This document shows, in pieces, positions 37,212-49,300 of a DNA stretch of 64,000 bases. How positions within the stretch are numbered: position 1 is the first letter of the stretch; the number at the start of each line of letters is the position of its first letter. The stretch is from positions 328,253 to 392,252 of the forward strand of contig VZSE01002642.1 in the NCBI GenBank assembly GCA_013398275.1. The letters are read 5' to 3'. The notes beneath the pieces were generated by a model. The model had not been told where the DNA came from. It saw only the letters and a program-made list of their open reading frames with translations, and made no database searches. The stretch is from Promerops cafer. Its lineage: Eukaryota > Chordata > Aves > Passeriformes > Nectariniidae. The translations under genes and the position numbers were made by a program.

Positions 37212-38088
37212 TCTTGCTATTCTCTTTAGTATTCTAAACACCACCACCTTTTCTTTATGAACAACATCTGACAAAGCATCTCTGCAAAGTTTGAGGTCTA
37301 AAGGGATACAATGAAATCTGAGGGAATTATAAATTATTTTCATAGTTCTTAATTATTGATAGAAGAAATACATGTCTTAGCAGCCAGGCATGTGCTAACT
37401 CAGTATTTTTATATCTTTTTCCTCCTAGAACCACAAAGTGATGACTACTTCACCACTACACTACACTACCACCAATTACTGTAGAAAATATATCACAGCC
37501 TCATCTCTCTACAATTATTATCCATTCTCATTTATGTAACCTGTGTAATTTCATTAAAAAGCATGTTTGTGGAGATAAGTGGTTATTATTTTTATTCCTA
37601 TCTTAATGAATACTGCTTTCTTCCATGAGCGTTACTATATATGCATAAAGAATACTAACTGATTATTGAATAATCTTTAAATGGTACGGTGAATCCTGAA
37701 CTGACATTTATTTCACTACCTGCAAAATTAATACAAAAAAAAACAGCTAAGTGATGCAGATTTTAAAACAGAATTGTGTATCACAGGAAGAAAGAATTTT
37801 GGTCAGTGAAACTGTATAACACGTATTGAACAGAGTTTCACTGACTGGTTACATTCCACAGTTAAGAAGAACGCATATGATCACTTTTTTCCTAGAAGTG
37901 AATCACCATTCCTGTGAGTAAACTGATTTGTTGATGGAATAAGGCAAGGGAATATCACTGAGACACAACAGAGGAAAGGACACCATCAGATAAACCAACA
38001 CAGCTTTCTATCATGCAGAGCTGAAAGGTGTGGAGAGGTAAGTGAAATTCCTAACAGTCTTCAGATAATACTCCATTTACTGAGTGGT

Positions 38089-38128
38089 TTTTGTGACTAC
38101 TTAATGTAGCTTTTGTGACTACTTAATG
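38089..38128 (+). repeat. Two-copy direct repeat, 18 bp at 22-bp period
   Basis: TTTTGTGACTACTTAATG occurs at 38089-38106 and again at 38111-38128 without mismatch. It is a recent local duplication. Confidence 0.9.
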
Positions 38129-39707
38129 CAGATTCTATTCCTGTGTGTAAATTTCTGCTATATGAAAAGATTTTTTATCAGGTAAAAGTAAGAAGGAATA
38201 TAAGACTTATATCCAACTTCCTCATATATGCATCTTCTTAAATATACCCATTAATGAAATAAATAAATAAAACAAATAAAGAAAAAAAAAATCACTATAA
38301 ACTCACTAAAATTCTAATTCAGAATGTGTTTAGGATTACCTCAATTTCAATTTTGAGAGATTGGACCAAAGATAATTATGTCTTAGCATGAAAAAAAAAA
38401 GGCATTAGAAGAAAGTCTTCACTCTCTCACTTGGTACATATTTACATTTAATTTTCATGCTTTAAGGACTTGTATTCCAATCTCCAAATTGAACTTTAAT
38501 GCAAACGGAGGGTAAAGATCATCATCTTCATTAAGCATCAACCAGCAATCAAACAAATAAGAACATTTCAAAGAAGATTTCCCACCCTGCAGGGTTCCAG
38601 TGAAGGAAATAATAAAGTGAAATATGAAAAATAAAACTGTTCTTCTAGAAGAACAGATCTAATTAAAAGGAAGACCTAACAACTTCATGGATTAATTGGG
38701 AACCAGCTGAGATAATTAGACCTCTGGGAATAAGATTACACCCATCATAAACCGCTTTTTTCACAACTACAGGTTAAGTGCTTAAAGCTTTAATTGGGGG
38801 CAGCACTAACAGGAAAGTGGAACTTGCATAGAAGAATTAATATTTGGGGAAGCAATAGCCTAAAGTACTTTGGCATCGTTAAAATCCACATTATTATTTT
38901 TGTGCATGGGATTCTGGAGCCAAGTGGACAACTGTGGTTAGAATTTGTACCAATCAAAAAAATGCTCACATCATTATACTTTGACCTATAAACCACATGT
39001 AGCTACTCTGTACATTAGTAGTTCAAATACAGTCTCACCCTCTGAGATTAGTTTAAATTAGGTGTTATTTTAACATATAGTTTCTGCAGTCAAACCATGT
39101 CTTTTAAGAGAAATATACCCTGAGAACACAACAATAAATTAGAAAAAAAAAATCAAATTTAAAAAAAAAAATCTAAAAGACTGGGTAGACTGCTTCAAAG
39201 AAGAACTGCTTCTCAGAATTGCTCCAAGCACTAATTTCAATTAAACCATTTGAAACTGAAACAGTTTAATACCATAATACAAAAGTCATGGAAAATTTGG
39301 CATCCAGCTGAAAAATTGTGTATCCATTAAACAACTTGGAAAGCACAGTCGGAAAGTTTACTAATATAACACAAAAGGTGGTCAGAGTCTCTGCTTTAAT
39401 CCCCTTTTAGGAGTTGGAAAACACCTGCAGAATAAAGAAATTCTTTATTTTCTAAAAGTTCCATATGTTCCTTCCCTAATGATAATGATAAAGATAAATT
39501 CTTTTCAATTACAAAATTTATTTGCTTGCAAAAAAACATATTTCAACACTAACTCACCATCTTCATTTTTTTGAGATTAATATAAACCAATGAGAAGGTT
39601 GAATTCTTTAACTGTTTTAAAACACCATGGAGTACACATGGGATTGAATTTACTGGGATGTAATTTTGATGTGAAACAAGTTATATGACCCAAAAATTCC
39701 AGAAAGT

Positions 39708-39731
39708 TATCAGTGTGATTAATCACTGATA
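39708..39731. repeat. Nested palindrome containing GTGATTAATCAC
   Basis: Outer arms TATCAGTG (39708-39715) and CACTGATA (39724-39731) are perfect reverse complements. Inside, GTGATTAATCAC (39715-39726) is a 12-bp perfect palindrome identical to 33831-33842. TGATTAAT is a PBX-HOX-type composite site read on both strands. Confidence 0.6.
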
Positions 39732-42159
39732 AAAGTCTAATACAGAAAAGTTTGAAGAATGTTTTGGAGATGTCTGCTTCAGTGGGTTTTAAACACGTTG
39801 CAAGGTGTTTCTCTGAATATGTATGGTACAGCCCATAGGTATTTTTTCAACATACTCCACCTATTCTTGCAGGAGGTCTCAAGCCATTCATATTCACTTT
39901 TCTTTTGCAGTCTTTGTCAAGCTGTCCAGGTCTTGCTGTTGGGCTCTACCTCCATATTCAACCTGTGGCTATTATTTAGGGATGATGAGTTTTTTGATGA
40001 CTAAGAACTACCCTACCACTGATACAGTTACCTTAGATAACAGATATCTCGGGGAATTTCACCCACTACTGTTTGTTTGAGCCAGTGCTCAGATGAGCCT
40101 TGGTTCTTGTCTGTTTTACCATACTTCCTCTCTGTTGCTGCTACAGCTCAGGATCCTTCCTTTTCTTCATTTTATACTCCATCAAGTAATATGAATCTAT
40201 GAGGTAGATGAATCAGGGGAGGAAGAAATTGTCCAGACCAATAACATTCCAACATCATATCCTACAGATTCTTGGTTCCCCTAGTTCTCTGATTACTCTT
40301 TTGGTGTCTGACCATGTCTACACTTTGCCTCTACGGCTGGTACACTTTGCAGCTTTTCTTGTTCAAGACTTTTTCCTAGTTCCAAAAAAAGTCTCTTACC
40401 TTCATCTTACTCAAACTATACCATGGAGTGATACATTAATTGTCATAACTACAGATGTCAGTTTTAATCAAAGAAATTGTATGATAAGTTTAGTGTAACA
40501 CCACGACTTTGTAAGATCACAATAAACACATTGTTAGTGTAATCTAATTTGTAACTTGGTGTGAGAAATAAATATACAATAATAAAGCAAATCTCCCAGC
40601 AACCTTATCAAATACCATATAATCTTGATCACTCAAAACACAGGCAAAAATCTCCAAAAAAATTAAAATATTTATAACTGCATTGCATTCAAAGCCAAGA
40701 TTGTCAGTTGGTTCTAGCTATTTCTATATGCCTTCTGGATTCAGGCACTAATGAACCAATAGCTATCAGCATGACTTTTGCTGAAATACTGTTACATTAA
40801 TGAGTTTGGATCAGCTGTTCAAACAGTTTGGCTGAAAAAGATGTCTGGTCAGGAAATATATCGGGGGAGGCAAACATAAACGTTAAGCTTTAGTCCCTTA
40901 AATTTGTTGATTGCAAACAGAACGCCCAAAACCTTTTACCACATTCATCTTGATTTGATATTACACTGCATAAATAAGACTGTATATAAAAATGCCTTGT
41001 TTATCTTTCATGGAAAAATAATGAGAGAAGTTCTTCTCTTTATTATTCAACTTATAACCCAAATGACATCCTATGTTGCACAAGTGTAAACCACTGGTGA
41101 ATTTGTCACTATCATATTGAAGTCAGCATTACTCAAATCTAAAAGTTATTCCCTCAGTTGTGCTATGCCTCTACATTATCCTGTCTGAGACTGACACAAA
41201 CTCCAGTGGGTTCATATCCCTAGAATTAACATTCTGGTGTTAAAGGCAACAGGGATTTACATATGACATTGCTTAAATTAATTCTTTCTGTTGTCTTCAG
41301 TACAGTACTTCCCTGGAGCACCTTTAGTCATTCAATCCACACGGAATGAGAAAGCTTTCTGTTGTTAGCCTATTAAAGAAACCAGAATATGAGTCACCAG
41401 GCATGTACCTTGACTTTAAGGAAAATCTCCTCAAATAATGGTAATTATTAGATTATACCTGAATGAATTGCCCTTTGCACCTGTGAGAATGGAAAGATGA
41501 TACACCCAAAGCCGATGGCTCAGCACTATGTAGACCAAAAAATGTGTTTGGAAAAGGAGAGGAAAACCATGTCTATCATCTTCTCACCTGCACATTACTA
41601 AACTGTGCCTTGGGTGGGGGAAAAAAAAAAAAAAAAAAGTGCATTCAAGTCAATTTAACTGGATAACCTGAAACTGAAATTTCAAGCACAGTATTTTAAA
41701 AACATTTTAGTGACACTTATCCTATATAGGAAGCAGCTGCATTTCTCTAGTTTAAGTCAGACACCAGCATGTGGGATTTATTCAGCTCCTGGGCTGTATC
41801 ATAAATTCCTTGAGGGAATTCACAATTCACCAAATGACGTATTGTTATTATCACTAAAAGTGAACCGTATTCAACAAAACAGTACTCAGTGGGCAGCAAT
41901 TCTGCAGTGTATAATTATAGTTGTCATTTCCCATCCCAAGATTAAATGTGTTTTCACTTTTCAACTTCAACAACAACAAAAAAATAACCCATCTCTCTCC
42001 ACCTAACAAGAAACACCTTAGGAAAGACCTAAGGAGATCAGTGTTAATATTTAAACAATTATTTGTTTTGGTTATTTGAATAAACCCCACTTATATTATT
42101 CTTTCATTGGAACATCTGGATTTTTCTTCCATTCTAGTATTACTCTGGGACCTGAGGTT

Positions 42160-42225
42160 TTGCTTTTTTATTTGGTTGGGTTTTGTTTTGTTTTGGTTTT
42201 ATTTGTTTGTTTTGTTTTTGTTTTG
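42160..42225. repeat. TTTTG-rich low-complexity tract
   Basis: TTTTG/TTTG words repeat for about 65 bp with minor interruptions. It is simple sequence. Confidence 0.85.
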
Positions 42226-42373
42226 AATATATGACAGTGCTACCAAATATAATTATCAGCTGCATCTACATTATAATTAAGGTCCTGTTTCTCTGGTAAT
42301 TACTGTAACTACCTTGAGAAAAGCAAAAAAAGAAAAAAACCTACCCCTCCTTTCTTTTTTTTTCTTTTTGTCG

Positions 42374-42530
42374 GTATAAAAGAGCTCCATACTTCTCACC
42401 TAAAAACCTAAGGTCANAGTATAAAAGAGCGTGTAGATCCAGTTTATGAGTTATGGCATTTGATGCAGTATTGTTGGCATCTTTAGCTAGCTAAAATCCT
42501 CCATATTTCTCACCTAAAAACCTAAGGTCA
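42374..42530 (+). repeat. Local direct repeats around a single unknown base (N at 42417)
   Basis: A 32-bp segment (42385-42416, beginning CTCCATACTTCTCACC) recurs at 42499-42530 with one C/T difference. The 12-mer GTATAAAAGAGC occurs at 42374-42385 and again at 42419-42430. The lone N at 42417 lies exactly where the first copy ends, and a purine/pyrimidine mirror tract (about 42324-42370) precedes it. The arrangement suggests a faulty contig join or a collapsed/expanded local duplication, not a biological repeat. Confidence 0.75.
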
Positions 42531-45500
42531 TGTTCTATGTTAAGTTTCATGTGTGCAACTCCAGACAAAAATATCTCACCATACAGACTTTGGAAGTCCT
42601 TGCAGATAGCTAGAATGGAGTCCTACACTTATGTCAGAATGAAGGGCAACAGGCCTCACTCATAGCTAAAGTTTAGATGTGTTTTTATATATGATACAAC
42701 ACGAAAATCTTTGCTGGTGTGACAGGATTAGAGGGTCTCGCAGGAGACATTGAACATACAGTGATGAATCCTGTTTTATTGCTACATTATACCTCCTGTA
42801 ATTTAGAAAGCATTGATGATCATGCCCATACACCACCAATGAATATGACATACATCCTTGAGAAAGCATTGTCTTACATACCCTTGGAATAATCTGCAGC
42901 CTAGACACATTTATGCAGTGCTGGGAAAATAGGTGCTTGACATTGCACGAGTAAAGTGTGAGCTAGTACATTTGTATGGTGCTGTGCCATCTGATTTATT
43001 TACTTGCATTAATATCAGCTCACAGATCCATATATAAGACCCTATTTCATTATTTTATTTATATAATAGCTCAGTGTGGAATTCTGCTACGTCTCTCATG
43101 ATAGCAAAAAGTAGATGTGCATTGCTATGTTAGAGGAGGAAGATGTGTGATAACAATTGTCCTGAGGATACAAAAAAATCCACAAGACAAAGATTCCCAT
43201 TCTGTCTCTTAAACTCCCTTGTTCTTTTTTTCTTTACCATATGCCCATGAGATTTGTGAGAGGATAATTCACTCCCTGTTCATATCTTCTCACGTGAAAT
43301 TTTAAGCAACCTACTAGGCTGGGTGGGTTTTTGTTGTCTCTTTTTTTTTTTCCTAGAGAGGAGATGCTCCTTAAAACCTTTTGAAGGTACAGCTTTGTGC
43401 CCATAAAACTTTTAGAGGTGGCAGTTAGATTATGAATAGAAATATGAGAGATGGTATCTCTGACTACAAAATATGGATGTAAATGAAGTAGTCAGATGCA
43501 GTTATCCCACTGACCCAGTTTGTAGGTAAGGAACTCTGCATCTGTTCCATCTTTCTAACAACGTGCAACTGAAAACTGAGTACCATGGCAATGAAAAACA
43601 CATACATGCACTCTCAGAATAAATTAGTCTGTTTGTAGAAGAGTAAGAGAACATCAAGTTGCTATTTGCTTGGATTCACCTTGTGTTAACACATACTTGA
43701 AATGACAGTAATTCTAGAGTTCCTTCTTTTATCTAACTGCAGATTTGAACTCTGCAACCTTTCTAATTGGTCTTGCTTGTCACACTTAATTTGTTCTGAT
43801 TTTATTTTAAACAATTATTAAATACAAATGAAAACACTAAAAGCTATTTTGCTCCATCAGCCTTATGCATTCCGCTCTGATATTCAGACCCTACATCAAC
43901 AACTGCTGCAGCAATACTGTTTCTTTCAGGATAAAGACAAAACATGGCCTACATCCAACTTTTAATCAGCTGTACAGATGGGTTTATTTCACAAATGCAC
44001 TAGGCTGCACAGATGGAAGTTCCTGAATGCCTGACAAGGTGTTAAAATGGTTACTGAGACTACAAAGGAATAAGAAAAAAAAAGCAGCACTGGAAATTAT
44101 AATTAGTAGGGACTCTATCTCTTAAGGGCTTATTAGTTCAGAACTTAAATTTTGTCCTTCGTGTGTGGGAAATGGTTTACTGAAGGGAACACTTATCAGA
44201 TTAGCTATGATAACTGTTTTCAATCCCTTAAGAATACACACAGTCTTACAAATACCTAACTTAACTGTTATACCTGATATTATACTCCCTGAAACCAGCC
44301 AAAAGCATGACATAACATTTTTCACCAGCCAAAAGCAGAACAAATGGAGCAGCTTTTTTGTGCTCAGTGGCATACTGAGCTGAAGTTAAAAAAAAAAAAA
44401 AAAGAAAACAACCACCAACCACAACAAACAAACAAACAAAACAAACACAAAACCAAACCAACCAATTGAACCAAAAAAATCAAACCAAAACAAACAAAAA
44501 AAAAAGGAACAAACCAAAAACCTGCAGATAGAAGTGGAGGAAAATAGCTTCATACATGCTTAATGGTATTAGACTTTTGAACACTGTAATTACAAACTCA
44601 GATTTTATGCCTAAAAAAGTTAACTGAATTATCATACATGACTGAATAAGTTATAGCCTTCATCACCTCATGGAATACTATGCCAATTTACTGTCATGAT
44701 GCCAAATTTTTTAAGCTGTTTTGGAAATAACAAAATAATAAAAGAGGTTATGAATAGCTGTGATCATTACAGAGTGCCGTGTTCTTGTTCACAAGAGTGG
44801 AGGGTTGCAGAGCCAATGCTATCTTTATGCTAAGGTCACCAACATTTTTTCCATCTTTAATATGATATATTTTGGGTCATTCAGGGAAGAAATAGGTGCT
44901 TCTCAATATCTTCATATAAACTGAGTTGGGGACAGTTGTGTATGGATGAATCAGGAACAGACTGTCCTAATGCCCTGGAAGTTTCACTGTAATTTTATGC
45001 AGAGCTTTCTGCTGAATATTTTATTCATAATATGCTCTTGGGAAGATCTCTGATCTTTCAGTACTATGAATAAGAAATTTTTATTGTCCCAAATTCTAGT
45101 TTGTCTTCCATGATAAAGACTTAGTTCAGCGATGAGCAGAGTACATAAACATGCAAACATGACACCATACAGACAGTAGATACCTTTCAATGGATCAGAT
45201 TCAGGTAAGGGAAAAAATGTTTTGCTAGATCTCAAAACATACAATGACCAAGAAAGGCATCAGTGTTCATTTTAAAATGTAGCTTGCACTAGAAGAGAAA
45301 ACAGCATTTAGAAGTGGACATTAAATTCAAAAGAACTATAGAGTGAACTAGCATAGTGGAATAAACATAAAACAAAACAGGTGACACTGAGAAAAAAAAA
45401 AATCATAGTTGGAGAAGATATAGAAAGCTGTAAAAGCCACCTTCATTCTAATTGTAAACAAAGTAATACTGTAGGAATTTCATCTGTAAGAATTTAGATA

Positions 45501-46101
45501 CAAAAAAAATAAGACAGACATGGGTAGGAAGAAAATAATATAACATAGATTCATGGAAAACAAATTCTCTCACACTAATATTATTCTTTTTCACAAGATT
45601 TCTCTATGTAGAACAATACATAAATAAAGAAATAGTAGTTATTGACATAAAATAAATAAATAAAAATGTCTAATTAGGAATTGTTAAAATGTAAAGGTAA
45701 ACACTGATTCGTTATCAAGCAAATTTCTTTCTACTGGTATTCATCAGGTCTCAAATTCTGGTACTGTGATTTCAGATTTTTATGAATGGGGGGAAAAAAA
45801 AGAAGGGGTAAAATTCACAGATTAAATAAGGATTAGTGGAAAGTGAATAAACAAGGAGCGGTTGATTAGAAGGAATTCTGAATCCTATTGGAATCTGGGA
45901 TCAATCAAACTATGTACTTTAACATGATCAGATGTTACCAAAAAAAAAAAAAAAAAAAGTGGGATGGGAGTGATGGTGCTTAATGAACAAACAGAAACCC
46001 TTGCAGAGCATGTTTATACAGCTGGGGAAATAGTAACATCCAGGAGGATTAGAGGACTGTTACAGAAAATTGGCCGAACATGAGCTCCAAATACGAGACT
46101 G
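42531..46101. other. Gene-free AT-rich stretch
   Basis: No gene is supported. It includes the A/C-rich tract at 44388-44521 and an A run near 45941-45958. Overlapping opposite-strand frames at 44122-44383 and a minus frame at 44984-45244 have no recognised domain. Confidence 0.55.
44388..44521. repeat. A/C-rich low-complexity tract
   Basis: An A run is followed by AACC, CAAA and ACAAAC words for about 130 bp, with almost no G or T. Simple-sequence expansion explains it. Confidence 0.9.
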
Positions 46102-46369
46102 TGTGTTGGTTTTGGCTGGGGTAGAATTCACTTTCCCCACAGTAGCCAGTACAGGGCTATGAAGAAATGGTGTTGCTAATTTAAGGCAGACTAGAGAGTT
46201 AGTTCCTTGTTTTGCTGTGCAGGAACACGTGGCCTTAGCTTTACCTATAAGACTTTATTCTGACCCACAAGTTTTCTCATTTTCACTCTTCCAGTTGTCC
46301 TTCCTACCAGGTGAGGATGAGTAAGTGTCTGCATGAGGCTGAGTTGCTGGTGGGGGTTAAACCATGACA
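46102..46369 (+). mobile_element. Shortened solo ERVL-type LTR, plus orientation
   Basis: The segment opens with TGTGTTGGTTTTGGCTGGGG and AGAATTC, followed by CAGTAGCCAGTACAGGGCTATG. It closes with CCTTGTTTTGCTGTGCAGGA (about 46206), GTTTTCTCATTTTCACTCTT (about 46270) and GTTGCTGGTGGGGGTTAAAC to a terminal CATGACA. Both ends match a widespread bird LTR family that I remember as clearly longer. The middle (U3 to R) therefore seems deleted at about 46165-46190. Five-base flanks GACTG (46097-46101) and GACAG (46370-46374) differ by one base and are a plausible target-site duplication. The ends have TG...CA as expected. The hexamer region reads CTATAAGACTT, so the polyadenylation signal is degraded. 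There is no internal retroviral sequence and no second LTR. Confidence 0.8.
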
Positions 46370-46374
46370 GACAG

Positions 46375-49300
46375 CAAACAAGAACACTTAGGTATAGTCA
46401 AAATACTTATATAGTTATTGCAGATTTCCCTATTGAACTTTAACCATGCATTAGGGTTTTTTTATTGCATGCAGGCTTGACCATTATTAGAACATGATTC
46501 TTGTCTCTACATCAGGAAGAAAATTATTAGAGTAAGGTAGTTAAGAGAACAATAGAAGACAGCTTCAAGGTTCAAAAACTGTAGCTCTGAAAATCTCAAA
46601 AACCCCCCAAAATAACCTTTGATTGTATTAAAAATTTTCTGATAGGAGATGCTTTAGTCTGGCAGACACAAGTACACCAAGATTAAATTTCAAACAAAAC
46701 AAAATTCAACATATCCAAATAAAAGCCATTAAATTATTTAACATTATTTAAACAGTAAGTTTAATTATTAATTTTTTTTTTTTTAATATTAGGAGAGATT
46801 CACTTTAACTGATTATTTTTAAAGTAAAAATATTTTCTTCTAAAGAGAGATTTAAATTAAGGTGGCAATCAATAAGAGGAAACCCTCCAGCCTTTGTAAT
46901 GAAGAATTGCATGTTAGATTATCACATGGCCTCTCCTGTCTTTATAAACGAGAAAAACCATGAAATAATATTATGATACGTTACCAATTTTATTTGGTGA
47001 AATACTGAACTAGAAGAAACCTACATAATGTCTGTGCACACAGAAGGATCTACATTCCTTAAGAGGTAATATTGATGCACAGGTGTCACTCCATTCTTTA
47101 AACAAATTGAAGTTAACATTTTAGTCAATATATGTAATGGCTTAATACTATTCTACAGAGTAATCTAATGAAATGTAATTAGAGTATTTGTTTCTGAGGT
47201 TGATTTCAGCATAAATGTGTAAATAAGTTATACCGTGTAAATAATATGAAATTATCAAATAATTTTAAAGAAATGCATGACTTCATTAAGGAGTACAAAT
47301 GGTAGATTAAGTCTTATCACTGAGAGATTCAAGACACAGCATTTCAAGAGAATATATTTTATCTGCATGGAGAATCAGATGTAAAATTATACACCACAGA
47401 GATCAGCAAATACTAGGATGGAAGACTGTCAATGGAAATATCAGCAATCCAGGAGGTTATGTTATATTTCATCAGTATCTACCTCTACATTTAAAAGAAA
47501 ATCACAAGGTGATGATGTGCTTGGTAAGGAATAGTGATAGAGAGTGGACTGTAACGCTAATCATCATGTGTGCCATCACACAAATAAGAAAGAAAATCAA
47601 GATAAAAATCATTGGGAATTGCTTATAATCTCATTAAATATTTCCCAATGTGAAAAATACTATCCATTAGATATTGTGACTCTTGCAAACTTCATTTTGA
47701 GTAATTAAATTTTTCCCAAGTCAGACATCCCCAAACTTAGATTTGTCTGACAGGACAATCGATTACTCTATAGACTACCTTATGCCAAGTAGCTGGGAAT
47801 TAATCTTTTTAAATAATATTATTAATAATTTCTAGAAAATTCTACACTTAATGAAACATTTCTGCTTCTTAGAGAAACATTACAAATGTTCAATGTCTTT
47901 ACAATTTAGAACTACAGAAGTCTGAAATGGAATTCAATTCAAATATAGTCTTTTTTTAATATAATTTTAGATGTCACATTTTAAGTCACCTAGTGTAAAC
48001 TACTTAAGTGTCCTTAGCTGCTAGCCTTTGGGGAAAATCCACACAGTTCCAATGTAAACCACTACCTAACCTTTTAGAATTTATCCTCAGAGCCACTTGT
48101 ACTACTACCCTGACTACAGAGGAGGCTTAAATGACTATATATGATATGAATCTAAGAGTTGATTCTCCAACTTCACATTCTGTGATGTGAGATGGCTTCC
48201 TTGGTGAAAAAAGGGGTAACATTAAGGAAACAGGTCAGAGAGAATGTTACTTTAAAGTTTATGCACTTTGTTGAAGTCTTAGAGAAGTCCTGTAGACATT
48301 ATGACTTTTCATGCAGTGAAGGACTTCATGTCACCACAAGTCTGGACGTGCAGGGAACAAGTACATTCACTGAAAGCTGTGTCTAGCAAACCAAACTGGG
48401 AAGACAGATGGAGAGCCATTCCAGTGCTCTTTCAGGTCAAATTAAAAACTCACATCTTCCAATGCTGGATTTCCCTCTAGATAGCCACGAAATACCATGA
48501 ATGATAGGGATGAAAGTCTGCAACTACTGAAAAAGAACTAGCTTCACAGAATACTTCAAATTTGACATTTATCCAAAAGACATCCATATGCACATCACAG
48601 TATTAAAGAGATGATGTCTGAGAAACAAGTCCCTTGCTCCATGTTGTTGTTAGCAAAAATTATAAGATGTAAAATGGAAATTACTTTTTCATGAGCAATA
48701 CTATATTTCTGACACTTATTAGCTGGTAAACTATTAAACCATAAATAAGCCATGTGAGGATTAGAAGAAGAAGAATCATCTATCAAACATACCAACATAT
48801 TATGCACTTTATGAAGAAACAAGTAAGCAAGTCCAAATTAAAAGAACTATTCTGAGAAGTGTTTCAGTGGTATATGATGCTTAAACACAACTGAAACAGT
48901 CTTGTGCATAACAGAAGTGCATAAACAGCAAGGAAAAATAGAAAAAAACAGTCATTGGTATTAACAATTGCAGTAAAACCAAGCAAATTTCATCAGATCG
49001 AAACTTCTGACTGTGAAAATAAACCTGGTTCTTGAACAAGTATTCACTTGAATGTCAGTAAGTGAAATCCAGTAAATTACAGTCAACCCTAGAAAAAATA
49101 ATATTTTTTTTAAACATGGCTATCAGAAAAATAGGTGGCTATGGTGGCTCGCTTTAGCACAGTAATTAGGCTATTATGACAGTTACTCAAGAAACAGAAA
49201 ACCTGGTCCTCCTCTGTACTGAAGCCCTGATAGCCAGGAAAAAATATAAATATTCTCTACTCTTCCTATAGAAATATCTTGTAAAATCAAGAATTCAGCA

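Larger units (their letters stand above)
34091..42159. other. Gene-free AT-rich stretch
   Basis: No gene is supported. Notable items are a TTATTTA-type heptanucleotide repeat (37183-37211), an 18-bp two-copy direct repeat (38089-38128) and a palindrome shared with 33831-33842 (39715-39726). There is also a small CpG-enriched patch around 36628-36790 containing the short inverted repeat GTTCAC-ATCC-GTGAAC (36644-36659). The part at 38650-38800 has several AATTA/TTAATTG cores. Plus-strand frames at 39759-40080 and 40208-40498 lie in pyrimidine-rich sequence and have no recognisable product. Confidence 0.55.
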
